From contig SDWH01000003.1 of NCBI GenBank assembly GCA_019550975.1, forward strand, positions 1 to 64,000: a DNA stretch of 64,000 nucleotides, written 5' to 3'. Made by a program: the position numbers and the translations under genes. Numbering within the stretch: the stretch's first letter is position 1; each line of letters starts with the position of its first letter. Shown here piece by piece: positions 17,810-26,491 of this stretch. Below the pieces are notes generated by a model, which saw only the letters and a list, made by a program, of their open reading frames with translations, made no database searches and was not told the DNA's origin. This DNA comes from Bacteroidales bacterium SW299 (GTDB taxonomy: Bacteria > Bacteroidota > Bacteroidia > Bacteroidales > Bacteroidaceae).

Positions 17810-19417
17810 ATGAAAAACAGAATAATTCTCGGACTGTTCCTGTGCACGCTTGTTATCGGGTGCAAGGACGATGATTTGAACATGGACAGGATTTATGTGA
17901 CCCATGTGAAAGAAAACGTATACGAGGGCTATCAGCTGGTGTGGTCGGAGGACTTTTTGGGTGAAGGCCTTCCGTCCGCTTCTTCCTGGACAGCCGAAGA
18001 GGGATATCAGAGGAACAGCGAACTGCAGGACTATCTCAATGATGTGTCTGCGGTGAAATTGGATAGCGGAAAACTTGTGTTGAGAGCATTTGCTGATCCC
18101 CATTACGGAACGAATGCCTATACAGGCGGAGCTTATCATTTTGATTATTCTTCGGGATCGGTCATTACGCGCGACAAAGTTTCATTCGAGCGCGGACGGA
18201 TCGATATATCAGCAAAGATTCCCGTTGGAAGAGGCTTGTGGCCCTCCATCCGTCTGCTTCCGGCTACCGATGAGTTCCCGGGTGAATATGCGGCTATTGA
18301 TTTGATGGAATATGTATGGGGTGATGACGCGGCGCATTCTACGGTAAAGTCTGCCTTCCATACTTCGCAGACCGAAAGCGGCGCTTTGGAAACATTGCCG
18401 GAGGCAAGTACGGCGATGGATGCCTTGGACGAACAGTATCATCTTTATTCATTGGTATGGACCAAGCGTCAGATGGATATTCTGATTGACGACAATGTGG
18501 TAGTTTCCTATGCAAAGGAGGATATGGATGCCGGAGCAGATGTATGGCCTTTCGACCAGCCTTTCTATTTGGCAATCAGTTTGGCTGTAGGCGGAACTGA
18601 AGGCGGAAACTGGGGCGTGGACACATCGGTTTTTCCTGCTGAGATGAAGATTGACTATGTGAATTATTACCAGCTTGCAGGTGATGAGCCTGATGAAGAA
18701 GAGGAAGAAGAAATCTTCGTCCCTGTTGAAGTTGTAAAGAACGGCAGTTTTGAAAGTGCATTTGATGCAGGGAAGGAGCCGGCAATCGTACAAGATAATT
18801 TGTGGACGGATTTTTACGCTCGTGCAAACACATGGTCGGTTAAGGGGCCTAAGAATAATACAACGCTGGAAGTTGTGGAAGAAGATGGAGGGCATTCCTT
18901 GAAATACGCTACAACAGCTCCTAATAAATGGCAGACATTCTTGCGTTATCCGATGCAGAATGTGTCGGCTGGCAAGTATCGCTTGAGTTTTTATGCTAAG
19001 AGTGACCGAACTGAGAAATCGCCATTTTATGCTTATGTCGCTTTTGCAAGCACGGAAGATAATCTTGCTTTTGCAACTAATAACAAATGTCCGGATTTGT
19101 TGGATTGCATTTATATTGATGAAAATGGCACGCAGTTTGTAATAACTAAAACAAATGCAATAGCAGACGGTCAGGCAAAGACTTTGTGGCCTGTCTTGAC
19201 AGGAGAGGCCGGAACGGAATGGACCTATTATAGTGTGGATGTAGATATTCCGGAAAATCAGTTGGTTATGGTTGGTGTCTATATGCATGAGGTATGGAAG
19301 TACGAAGAGTCTGATGCCAGCACGAACAAGTCGAGCTTCGTTGGCAAGGATACAAAACCGGTTAGCTTCTGGCTTGATGACGTTTCCCTGAAAACAGTTG
19401 ACCCGTCAGAAGAATAA
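17810..19417 (+). CDS. GH16-like surface lipoprotein lacking catalytic nucleophile, with C-terminal CBM-like domain
   Basis: A 535-residue lipoprotein (lipobox VIGC, Cys18). Residues about 35-290 have the GH16 jelly-roll pattern: LVWSEDF, GKLVLRA, SGSVITRDKVSFERGRIDI, then the active-site strand and a final KIDYVNYYQL. GH16 enzymes carry ExDxxE on that strand, the first Glu being the nucleophile and the last the acid/base. Here the strand reads AIDLME, so Ala162 replaces the nucleophile while Asp164 and Glu167 remain. The preceding WPAFW-type segment reads WPSIRLLP, so an aromatic subsite residue is also lost. An acidic linker (about 288-300) leads to a C-terminal jelly-roll resembling carbohydrate-binding modules. 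Its place right after SusD is where surface glycan-binding proteins are usually encoded. A binding role is inferred; weak hydrolysis cannot be excluded. Confidence 0.85.
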   Translation: MKNRIILGLFLCTLVIGCKDDDLNMDRIYVTHVKENVYEGYQLVWSEDFLGEGLPSASSWTAEEGYQRNSELQDYLNDVSAVKLDSGKLVLRAFADPHYGTNAYTGGAYHFDYSSGSVITRDKVSFERGRIDISAKIPVGRGLWPSIRLLPATDEFPGEYAAIDLMEYVWGDDAAHSTVKSAFHTSQTESGALETLPEASTAMDALDEQYHLYSLVWTKRQMDILIDDNVVVSYAKEDMDAGADVWPFDQPFYLAISLAVGGTEGGNWGVDTSVFPAEMKIDYVNYYQLAGDEPDEEEEEEIFVPVEVVKNGSFESAFDAGKEPAIVQDNLWTDFYARANTWSVKGPKNNTTLEVVEEDGGHSLKYATTAPNKWQTFLRYPMQNVSAGKYRLSFYAKSDRTEKSPFYAYVAFASTEDNLAFATNNKCPDLLDCIYIDENGTQFVITKTNAIADGQAKTLWPVLTGEAGTEWTYYSVDVDIPENQLVMVGVYMHEVWKYEESDASTNKSSFVGKDTKPVSFWLDDVSLKTVDPSEE

Positions 19418-19431
19418 ATTTGACCGCTCAT

Positions 19432-19464
19432 TTTTCCGGAGATGTACTGATATCTCCGGGGAAA
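19432..19464 (+). terminator. Hairpin between GH16-like and PL8 genes
   Basis: A perfect 8-bp core (CCGGAGAT 19436-19443, ATCTCCGG 19452-19459) extends to about 12 bp with G-U pairs. No T-run follows. It could be a partial terminator, an attenuator or an mRNA processing site that sets the PL8 level apart from the upstream genes. Confidence 0.5.
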
Positions 19465-19517
19465 TGGGCCGGGAAAAAACATTAACTTTATAGTGAAAAC
19501 TTTAAGAACAAAAGAAT

Positions 19518-21743
19518 ATGATGCGATTGAGATATTTGTGTATCCTCTGCGGCTCTGCCTTTCTTTTGGGCGGACTTTCGCAGACGCTTGTTTCATGCAG
19601 CGATGAAGACCCTATAACGCAGGAAACTCCTCTTCCCGACGAGGGGGAAGAACCCGAAACTCCAGACCCTGCTTTTGTGGAAATGTGTCAGACGATGATG
19701 GGAAGAGTGAAGGATGAAAACCTTCCTTCTACTCCCACGGGAGCCGATGCGAATGCGCAGAAGTGGATGGGGCAGATCACGGAAAACGGTTCGTTTTCAG
19801 ATATAGACTATTCTTCCACCGCCTATACTCCCGAATGGGTTCCCTTGCAGCATGTGAGCCGGCTCAAACCGATGGTACAGGCCTATGTGACAGAAGGAAG
19901 TTCGCTCTATGGCAACGAGGATTTGTATAATGCAATAGTAAACGGTCTGACTTATTGGAATGCGGTGCGTCCTGCAAGTGATAACTGGTATCACAATCAG
20001 ATTTCCGTTCCGCAAGATGTATGCGTGCTTCTTATATTGATGCGCTATGGAGCAACAGCTCTTCCTGAAGATTTGGAGAGTGACTTGCTCGAATGGTTTG
20101 TAGAAGATGGGGGAAACCCGTCGGAACAGACAGGAGCCAACAAGTCGGATGTCGCCCTGCACTGGTTCTATCGCGGATGCTTGCAGTCGGATAAGGAAAC
20201 AGTAGATTATGCAGTGTTTCATACATTCCGCCCGTTAGACCAGGTGAATCCGGGTGAGGAAGGAGTACAATACGACTATTCTTACTTCCAGCACGGAGCA
20301 CAGCTTTACATCGGAGGTTATGCTCCTGTAATGCTTAGTGGGGTGACTCGTTTGGCAACTTATACTGTAGGTACTGACTATCGTCCCACGGCTAACCAGT
20401 TGCGTACGCTCCATAGCTTCGTGTGCGACACTTATCTTCCGAGTCTTCGCGGACATGTACAGTTTTTCAATGTCGTGGGAAGAAGCGTGAGCCGTGCAAA
20501 TGCGCTCAATTGTACTACCTTTACCCGCACTTTGGAAAAATTGAAACAGATTGATCCGGAGCATGCGGCTGATTACGAGCAGGGAATTGCTCTGCTGAAC
20601 GGAAGTGCGGATTACACTTCTCAGTCCGGCCGCCTTGTCTATCATTATATTGGTGACTATCTTGCTTATCAAGGTCCTGACTATTCTGTGGGATTGCGTC
20701 TTTCGTCTAACCGTACTTCCCGTTGCGAAAACGGTAATCTGGAGAATCTGAAAGGATATTTTATGAGCGACGGTTCGCTTTCGCTGGGTGTAGAAGGGGA
20801 TGAATATTACAATATCTTCCCTGTGTGGAACTGGACACGTGTGCCAGGAGTCACTTGTCCGCAGGTTAGCGAAATACCTTTGGCTGCCGAATGGGGCGTA
20901 CGGGGAGAAGCCGACTTCTGCGGAGGATTGTCCGACGGAAAGACCGGACTGGCCGGATTCCGCTCCATTTATAAGAATGACGGGCTGGATATGTCAGCGC
21001 GCAAGGGATATTTCTTCCTTGATGGCCGTATCGTATGTCTGGGAAGCGATATTCAGGCTGCGATGTCAGATCCGATCAATACGGCGGTTGAACAATGCCT
21101 TGCAGAGGGAGATGCGGTATATTCTGTCGGAGGAGCGGAAACAATGGTCGCTTCCGATGTTACAGATCAGCCTGTAGATTATATCTGGCATCGGAATGTA
21201 GGTTATTTCTTCCCTGTTGAACAGAAAGTAAACATAACGAAAGGAAGCCGTTCCGGCTCATGGTTCGACATCAACGAATCGCAGAGCAAGAATGCTGTAA
21301 GCGAGGATGTATGCACTATCTGGATCAATCATGAAAACCCTACAGCTGAGGCTCCGGCTACGTATGCTTATATACTTGTCCCTGGCATCGGAAAGTCGGC
21401 TATGCAAACGTATAACTGTAATGTGGACATTATCAGCAATACGGCGGATGTGCAGGCGGTGAGTGACTCTCGTGACGGAACGGTTGAGGCCATATTCTAT
21501 AAGAAAGGAGAGATAAGTCTGGACGGGCTGCTCATTACGGTGGACAATCCGTGTGCACTGATGGTAAAGAAATCGGGTGAAACAGCGTTTGACGTTTCTG
21601 TTTCGGATCCGGCACGCAATCTTTCCACATTGACCGTAACGGTAGAAAAGAACCGCAAATCTCAGTCATATACATTCACTTCGCTCAATGAGGAGAGAGC
21701 TTATCGTGGGCGGACACATACTGCACAGATTGTGCTTGATTGA
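19518..21743 (+). CDS. Polysaccharide lyase family 8 lipoprotein
   Basis: A 741-residue surface or periplasmic lipoprotein (lipobox LVSC, Cys27) that cleaves uronic-acid-containing glycans by beta-elimination. The alpha/alpha toroid carries the family residues: Asn208 in TGANKSD, His259 and Tyr268 in QHGAQLYIGGY, and Arg322 and Arg326 in GRSVSR. The His-Tyr interval of 9 and Tyr-Arg interval of 54 equal those of characterised hyaluronate lyase. The later beta-sandwich (GYFFP, GSWFDINES, YAYILVPGI) and the C-terminal small domain are present, so the enzyme looks complete. PL8 members act on hyaluronan, chondroitin or xanthan. No GH88/GH105 or S1 sulfatase gene lies nearby, so the substrate is open. 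It is the only evidently active carbohydrate enzyme in PUL 1. Confidence 0.92.
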   Translation: MMRLRYLCILCGSAFLLGGLSQTLVSCSDEDPITQETPLPDEGEEPETPDPAFVEMCQTMMGRVKDENLPSTPTGADANAQKWMGQITENGSFSDIDYSSTAYTPEWVPLQHVSRLKPMVQAYVTEGSSLYGNEDLYNAIVNGLTYWNAVRPASDNWYHNQISVPQDVCVLLILMRYGATALPEDLESDLLEWFVEDGGNPSEQTGANKSDVALHWFYRGCLQSDKETVDYAVFHTFRPLDQVNPGEEGVQYDYSYFQHGAQLYIGGYAPVMLSGVTRLATYTVGTDYRPTANQLRTLHSFVCDTYLPSLRGHVQFFNVVGRSVSRANALNCTTFTRTLEKLKQIDPEHAADYEQGIALLNGSADYTSQSGRLVYHYIGDYLAYQGPDYSVGLRLSSNRTSRCENGNLENLKGYFMSDGSLSLGVEGDEYYNIFPVWNWTRVPGVTCPQVSEIPLAAEWGVRGEADFCGGLSDGKTGLAGFRSIYKNDGLDMSARKGYFFLDGRIVCLGSDIQAAMSDPINTAVEQCLAEGDAVYSVGGAETMVASDVTDQPVDYIWHRNVGYFFPVEQKVNITKGSRSGSWFDINESQSKNAVSEDVCTIWINHENPTAEAPATYAYILVPGIGKSAMQTYNCNVDIISNTADVQAVSDSRDGTVEAIFYKKGEISLDGLLITVDNPCALMVKKSGETAFDVSVSDPARNLSTLTVTVEKNRKSQSYTFTSLNEERAYRGRTHTAQIVLD

Positions 21744-21772
21744 CAGCATTGAGGTTTTATAGCGTCTTTTGA

Positions 21773-21830
21773 AAAGGGCACGGAGATATAAGCGTCTGCT
21801 TTCATTCTCTGTGCCTTTGTCTTTCTTTTT
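21773..21830 (+). terminator. Terminator after PL8 gene
   Basis: A stem of about 10-13 bp (GGCACGGAGA 21777-21786 with TCTCTGTGCC 21806-21815, one G-U pair) is followed by a T-rich tail (TTTGTCTTTCTTTTTAT). It sits between convergent genes and closes PUL 1. Confidence 0.75.
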
Positions 21831-23646
21831 ATCTTGCCCCCAAGTCATCGTACGAGCTTTGCAGTATTGCCTTGCCGCGGAGTATACGGTTCTTGTCGGC
21901 TGCCGGACGCTCCAGTATCGGGCGGTCGGCATTCACGTCGAATAGCGTGACTCCCGTACTGTCCGCAAAGGCAAACCCTCCTCCGAAAGTCCAGTAGGCA
22001 AAAGGATAGGTGTATTCTTCTCCCAGCACGTTCCGGCTGAAACTGAATTCTTCGTGGCTGATTCCCATTTGAGCCAGCAATGTGGCGGCCATGTCTGTCT
22101 GGTTCATGATCTTGTTTACAACCATCGGCTGCTTTATCGCGCCTCCCAGCCAGAGCATCGGGATGCGGTGAATACGTTCGTCCTGCGGATGTCCTTCTTC
22201 CGGATAATAGAAGCCATGATCGGGCAGGCAGACTATCAGCAGGTTGTCCCATACCGGAGTTTTGCGGATGCGTTCAACAAACCGCCCCAGACAGTCATCG
22301 GTGAAAGCGAATGCGTTCGGACGTGCTTCTTCCAGCTTGTGAAAAGGCACCTCAAACGGTTCGTGGCTGCTCAGGGTGAGGAATGCCGTGTGCCAGGGAG
22401 ATTCCTTGCGCCCGATGAGCTGGTCATACAGATAATCGAATGTGATGTCGTCGTTTACTCCCCAAGCATTTTGCCGCTGGCTGGACGGAAAATCGATGTC
22501 AGCCGTCAGATGCTGGTAGCCGCTTCCCAGCAGGTAGCTTTTCATGTTGGTAAAGTTGATGTCGCCTCCATACAGAAAATCCGTGCGGTAGCCTTCCTTC
22601 GCCAACTTTTCGGCAATGGAAGGAAGCGTGCGGCTTTTTGCCGGTATTTTCATGACAGACAGATCCGGGAAGCTTTGGTATCCGCTGAACGTACAGATAG
22701 TGCCTCTGTCTGTCCGGAAACTGTTTGCGTAGCATCGGGAAAACCAGATCCCTTCCTTGGAAAGCCGGTCGATGTTCGGACTGGCGCCTTTCACTCCTCC
22801 CAGCGATTCCACCATTGCTCCTCCGAACCCTTCCATCAGTATGATCAGTATGTTGGGGCGTTTGGTCTTGAGCAGTTCCGCCGTGTTTTCACCTTTGACC
22901 GGATACAGTCCGTTGAACAGTGAATCGCGTTCTGCTTCTCCGAAGTAATTGAACTGTTCTGCATAGTCTTTGGTTTTGCTGACCGATGCCAGCAGGCTGA
23001 AAGCCGGATTGACTGCGGAATGGTTCAGAAACTCGTCGTTGCAGTAATATACCTGTCCGATATTTGAAGTCGACTCGGTCACTCCGCCGCGAATGATGAG
23101 GAAGATGATACCTCCTGTGAGTATCAGTCCGAAGCTTCCCCATAATTTCTTTGCGACGGCTGGAAGCATACGCGGTGTGATTCGGTACAGAATCCAGGTG
23201 CCCAGTCCCGAAAGCAGCAGGATGCAGAGGATTCTCAGGATGACGAATCCGGCGGAAACGCTGGCCATTGCGTTTTGTGGAGATTCGAGATAGAAGAACA
23301 CCGAAGCGTCCAGCTTGAAGTTCCAGAACGGATAGAGGGACATGTCGCCCATGAAGATGAGTGATATGAGCAAGGCAATCAGTGCATAATATCCTGTCAG
23401 TATTTTCCGGAGCGGGAACTTCTTGAACCACACGCTGATCAGTGTGACGAGCCATGGAAGCGCAATCAGGTAGCCGGTTACGGCTGCGTCCAGGCTTGCT
23501 CCGTGCCACATGACCCGGAAGTATTCGGCCAACGGCACTCCTCTTCCCACGCTGTCGTTGTAGAGCATAAAGAGCGGTTTCTGGAAGATGAACAGCAAGA
23601 GGGCTGTTGCGAAGAACAGGCCCAGATAAAGGAATCTCTTTTTCAT
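21829..23646 (-). CDS. LtaS-like membrane sulfatase-fold protein (phosphoglycerol transferase family)
   Basis: A 605-residue inner-membrane protein with about five N-terminal membrane helices (to about residue 190) and an external alkaline-phosphatase/sulfatase-fold domain. The domain has the family metal-site and nucleophile pattern: LMEGF with Glu272, RTDRGT with Thr316 as the predicted nucleophile, SSHEPFEVP and LPDHGFYY. Because the nucleophile is Thr rather than Cys or Ser in CxPxR, it is not a formylglycine sulfatase and would not need chuR. Relatives transfer or remove phosphoglycerol or phosphoethanolamine on glycolipids and glycans. The ATG at 23646 is chosen; a TTG five codons upstream is less likely. 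It follows rnhA on the same strand and converges on PL8. Substrate unknown. Confidence 0.85.
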   Translation of the reverse strand: MKKRFLYLGLFFATALLLFIFQKPLFMLYNDSVGRGVPLAEYFRVMWHGASLDAAVTGYLIALPWLVTLISVWFKKFPLRKILTGYYALIALLISLIFMGDMSLYPFWNFKLDASVFFYLESPQNAMASVSAGFVILRILCILLLSGLGTWILYRITPRMLPAVAKKLWGSFGLILTGGIIFLIIRGGVTESTSNIGQVYYCNDEFLNHSAVNPAFSLLASVSKTKDYAEQFNYFGEAERDSLFNGLYPVKGENTAELLKTKRPNILIILMEGFGGAMVESLGGVKGASPNIDRLSKEGIWFSRCYANSFRTDRGTICTFSGYQSFPDLSVMKIPAKSRTLPSIAEKLAKEGYRTDFLYGGDINFTNMKSYLLGSGYQHLTADIDFPSSQRQNAWGVNDDITFDYLYDQLIGRKESPWHTAFLTLSSHEPFEVPFHKLEEARPNAFAFTDDCLGRFVERIRKTPVWDNLLIVCLPDHGFYYPEEGHPQDERIHRIPMLWLGGAIKQPMVVNKIMNQTDMAATLLAQMGISHEEFSFSRNVLGEEYTYPFAYWTFGGGFAFADSTGVTLFDVNADRPILERPAADKNRILRGKAILQSSYDDLGAR

Positions 23647-23712
23647 ATAGATACTATACAATTAAAAAAGGAACTCCCCTCAACTTCCCCTTGAAGGAGA
23701 TTGGAGGGGCAG

Positions 23713-24333
23713 TTATTTTCTTCCGAAGTCTGCGGGTATTTCTCCCCACCGGTCAGTTTCCCATTTCAATACCGGACAGTTGGTGCTGTTTTCCTTAAGC
23801 CATTTCTCCGCCCGTCCGATGAGCTGGAACAAGGCTTCGGTTTTGTCTGTACGTTCCAGCTTGGTCTTGCATTGCTTCTGTTTCACCCAGTTTAAGGCGT
23901 TTCTGCTGTCCGAATAGACGGGCATCTGCAGATTCTTCTGTTTCAGCAGGGCGAGTCCGTGGACAATGGCCAGAAATTCACCGATGTTGTTTGTCCCGTA
24001 AACCGGTCCGTAGTGAAAAATCTGTTCGCCGGTGGCTAGATAAACACCTCGATACTCCATAGGTCCCGGATTGCCGCTGCATGCAGCGTCTACAGCCAGG
24101 CAGTTGGTGTTGAATCCTTCAGGAAGCCTGTCGGCGAGAGGCGGCGTCTGGGCTTGAGCTCCCCAATGCAGATGGGCAGGTTCTTCCAACGCCCGTTCGG
24201 CCTCTTCCTTCGTGCTGAAAGACTTGTACATGGCTCCCTTGAAGCCTTTGATCTGCTGTTGGCAGTCCTGCCACGAGGAGTATACCCCCGGGCAGACGCC
24301 TTTCCAGACAGTATAAAATTTGGGCTTTGCCAT
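23713..24333 (-). CDS. rnhA: Ribonuclease HI with N-terminal viroplasmin-like domain
   Basis: A 206-residue enzyme that cleaves RNA in RNA-DNA hybrids. Residues 4-47 form the small hybrid-binding domain (FYTVWKGVCPGVYSSW and FKGAMYKSFSTKEEA). The RNase H core has its acidic quartet at Asp82 (VDAACSGNPG), Glu119 (NNIGEF), Asp142 (YSDS) and Asp194 (ETDRWGE). It starts 10 bp after the argS stop codon, so the two are probably co-transcribed. Confidence 0.93.
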   Translation of the reverse strand: MAKPKFYTVWKGVCPGVYSSWQDCQQQIKGFKGAMYKSFSTKEEAERALEEPAHLHWGAQAQTPPLADRLPEGFNTNCLAVDAACSGNPGPMEYRGVYLATGEQIFHYGPVYGTNNIGEFLAIVHGLALLKQKNLQMPVYSDSRNALNWVKQKQCKTKLERTDKTEALFQLIGRAEKWLKENSTNCPVLKWETDRWGEIPADFGRK

Positions 24334-24343
24334 TGTTTGCGGA

Positions 24344-26161
24344 TTACATGCGTTCGGGAACTTCGATTCCCAGCAGTCCCATGGCCAGCTTCACCACTTT
24401 CCCTACGTTCTTGCTCAGCACGAGGCGGAAAATCTTGCGTGCCTCGTTTTCTTCACGCAGGATGCTGAAGTCGTGGTAGAACTGGTTGTATTCTTTCACC
24501 AGATCATATGCATAGTTGGCAAGGATAGACGGATTGTAGTCTGTTCCGGCCTGCTTTACGATGGCACGGAAATCAGCCAGTTTCTGTATCAGTTCCTCTT
24601 CTTTTGTATTGAGCTCTATGTCAGCGGGAAGCGTTTCGGGCAGGCTGATTCCTGCTTCGGCAGCTTTGCGCAGAATGGAACGGATACGTGCGTAGGTATA
24701 TTGTATGAACGGACCTGTATTCCCGTTGAAGTCGATCGATTCCTTCGGGTTGAAAGTCATGTTTTTGCGTGCGTCCACTTTCAGGATGAAATATTTCAAC
24801 GCTCCGAGTCCTACGATGCGTGCCACGTTTTCTGCTTCTTCCTTGCTCAGTCCGTCCAGCTTGCCCAGCTCGGCACTGGTTTCGCGCGCCGTTTCGATCA
24901 TCGTTTCCATCAGGTCGTCTGCGTCGACAACTGTACCTTCACGGCTCTTCATTTTGCCTTCCGGCAGTTCTACCATTCCGTAGGAGAAGTGGATAAGGTC
25001 TTTTCCCCATTTGAATCCCAGCTTGTCGAGCAGGATTGACAATACCTGAAAGTGGTAGTTCTGTTCGTTTCCTACTACGTAGATCATCTTGTCGATAGGA
25101 TAGTCTTCGAAGCGCATCTTGGCTGTTCCGATGTCCTGCGTCATATAGACCGATGTGCCGTCGCTTCTCAGCAGCAGCTTCTGGTCAAGTCCTTCCGGAG
25201 TGAGGTCGGCCCATACCGATCCGTCCTCCTTGCGGTAGAACAGTCCCTTTTCAAGTCCTTCAAGCACTTTCTCTTTACCTTCCAGATACGTCTGCGATTC
25301 ATAGTAGATCTTGTCGAAGCTGACTCCCATCATCTTGTAGGTTTCGTCGAATCCGGCGTATACCCAGTTGTTCATCTTCTCCCAGAGCGCACGCACTTCC
25401 GGATCATTTGCTTCCCATTTGCGCAGCATTTCGCGCGCCTCTTTCATCAGCGGCGCTTCTTCTTCGGCTTTGGCTTTAGCCTGTTCGGCGTCCATTCCTT
25501 CCGCTTCGTATTTAGTTTGAAGTTCTTTCACCTCTGCTTTGTAGTGCTTGTCGAAAGCCACGTAATAGTCGCCGATGAGGTGGTCGCCTTTCTTGCCTGA
25601 GGATTCCGGCGTTTCTCCGTTGCCGTATTTCAGCCATGCCAGCATTGATTTGCAGATATGGATGCCCCGGTCGTTCACGATGTTTGTCTTTACCACTTTG
25701 TTCCCATTGGCGGCCATTACGTTTGCCAAAGCATTGCCCAGCAAGTTGTTGCGCATGTGTCCCAGGTGCAGCGGCTTGTTGGTGTTGGGCGATGAATATT
25801 CGATCATGACCAGCGGAGCGTTTGCCCCCGCCTTCGTGATTCCCCATTCTGCATCGGCGTCAATATGGTTCAGCATTTCAATCCATATTTGCGGTGCAAT
25901 GGTAAGATTCAGGAATCCTTTTATCACGTTATATGCCGCTACGGCAGGTTCGTGCTGTTTCAGGTACTCGCCGATTTCCTGAGCGGTCTGTTCAGGGCTC
26001 TTTCTTGACATCTTCAGGAAAGGGAAAACCACCAGCGTAAGATGTCCTTCAAATTCTTTTTTCGTCTTTTGCAGTTGCAGCGTTCCCGGAGCGGCTTCGC
26101 ATCCGTAAAGTGCTTTCACGGCATCCGCGGCAGCGGCAGCCAGTCTGTCTTCTATTTTCAT
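24344..26161 (-). CDS. argS: Arginyl-tRNA synthetase
   Basis: A 605-residue class I synthetase that charges tRNA-Arg. The HIGH-type motif is HLGH within SPNTNKPLHLGHMRNN, and the KMSK-type loop reads KMKSREG. The C-terminal anticodon-binding domain ends in GLLGIEVPERM. The start is set at ATG 26161 (MKIEDRLAAAAADAV) because the N-terminal add-on domain begins there and upstream codons are not conserved-looking. A -7 box lies 43 bp upstream. rnhA follows. Confidence 0.96.
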   Translation of the reverse strand: MKIEDRLAAAAADAVKALYGCEAAPGTLQLQKTKKEFEGHLTLVVFPFLKMSRKSPEQTAQEIGEYLKQHEPAVAAYNVIKGFLNLTIAPQIWIEMLNHIDADAEWGITKAGANAPLVMIEYSSPNTNKPLHLGHMRNNLLGNALANVMAANGNKVVKTNIVNDRGIHICKSMLAWLKYGNGETPESSGKKGDHLIGDYYVAFDKHYKAEVKELQTKYEAEGMDAEQAKAKAEEEAPLMKEAREMLRKWEANDPEVRALWEKMNNWVYAGFDETYKMMGVSFDKIYYESQTYLEGKEKVLEGLEKGLFYRKEDGSVWADLTPEGLDQKLLLRSDGTSVYMTQDIGTAKMRFEDYPIDKMIYVVGNEQNYHFQVLSILLDKLGFKWGKDLIHFSYGMVELPEGKMKSREGTVVDADDLMETMIETARETSAELGKLDGLSKEEAENVARIVGLGALKYFILKVDARKNMTFNPKESIDFNGNTGPFIQYTYARIRSILRKAAEAGISLPETLPADIELNTKEEELIQKLADFRAIVKQAGTDYNPSILANYAYDLVKEYNQFYHDFSILREENEARKIFRLVLSKNVGKVVKLAMGLLGIEVPERM

Positions 26162-26203
26162 CGTAGTTATATAATTTGTTTGTCTGCTTGTTTTTAGAGA
26201 GAG

Positions 26204-26211
26204 CAAAGATA
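26204..26211 (-). promoter_or_regulatory. Bacteroidales -7 box for argS
   Basis: On the minus strand the site reads TATCTTTG, a match to TAnnTTTG, 43 bp upstream of the argS ATG. No clear -33 element is seen. Confidence 0.55.
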
Positions 26212-26344
26212 CTAATTTTTAGTTTCCCGACCTCCCCTTGCCGTTCATTAATTGCATGTGAAGCGAAATTGTTGGCCTATCCTGTTGGAAGGAGGGAGTA
26301 TCTTTTTTGTTCATCCGATGAAAAAGGGGATTTTTTGTGGTAAA

Positions 26345-26428
26345 TTCAATCTCCAGTCTAGAGATGCAGATCTCCAACCTGGATATATATATCTTCAGCC
26401 TGAAGATGCATGTCTTTAGCCTGAAGAC
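26345..26428 (-). repeat. Copy 1 of 84-bp element made of four 21-bp palindromic units
   Basis: Read on the minus strand, four consecutive 21-bp units begin GTCTTCAGGCTAAAGAC, ATCTTCAGGCTGAAGAT, ATATCCAGGTTGGAGAT and ATCTCTAGACTGGAGAT. Each holds a 17-nt near-palindrome centred on CAGnCTG. The first unit differs from unit 1 of copy 2 (47516) by a single base. The upstream flank AGTCTGTCTT is shared with copy 3 (56911). No gene is supported here, because the heptad-like frame is interrupted by a stop. In element orientation it lies downstream of the 115-residue AraC-type gene and upstream of argS. Confidence 0.85.
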
Positions 26429-26491
26429 AGACTGTTTTGCTAGAATCGGCAGCTTTCAGAGCCTGATGAACATTACTTTATTGGAAAATTA

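Noticed and set aside
16775..18139. Minus-strand frame of 454 codons across susD and the GH16-like gene
   Set aside because: It spans two well-supported plus-strand genes and shows no domain or signal features.
17810..19417. Active beta-glucanase or agarase assignment for the GH16-like protein
   Set aside because: The nucleophile position is Ala162, so an enzyme name would overstate what the sequence supports.
21829..23646. LtaS-like gene as a formylglycine sulfatase client of chuR
   Set aside because: No CxPxR or SxPxR motif is present; the nucleophile position is Thr in RTDRGT.
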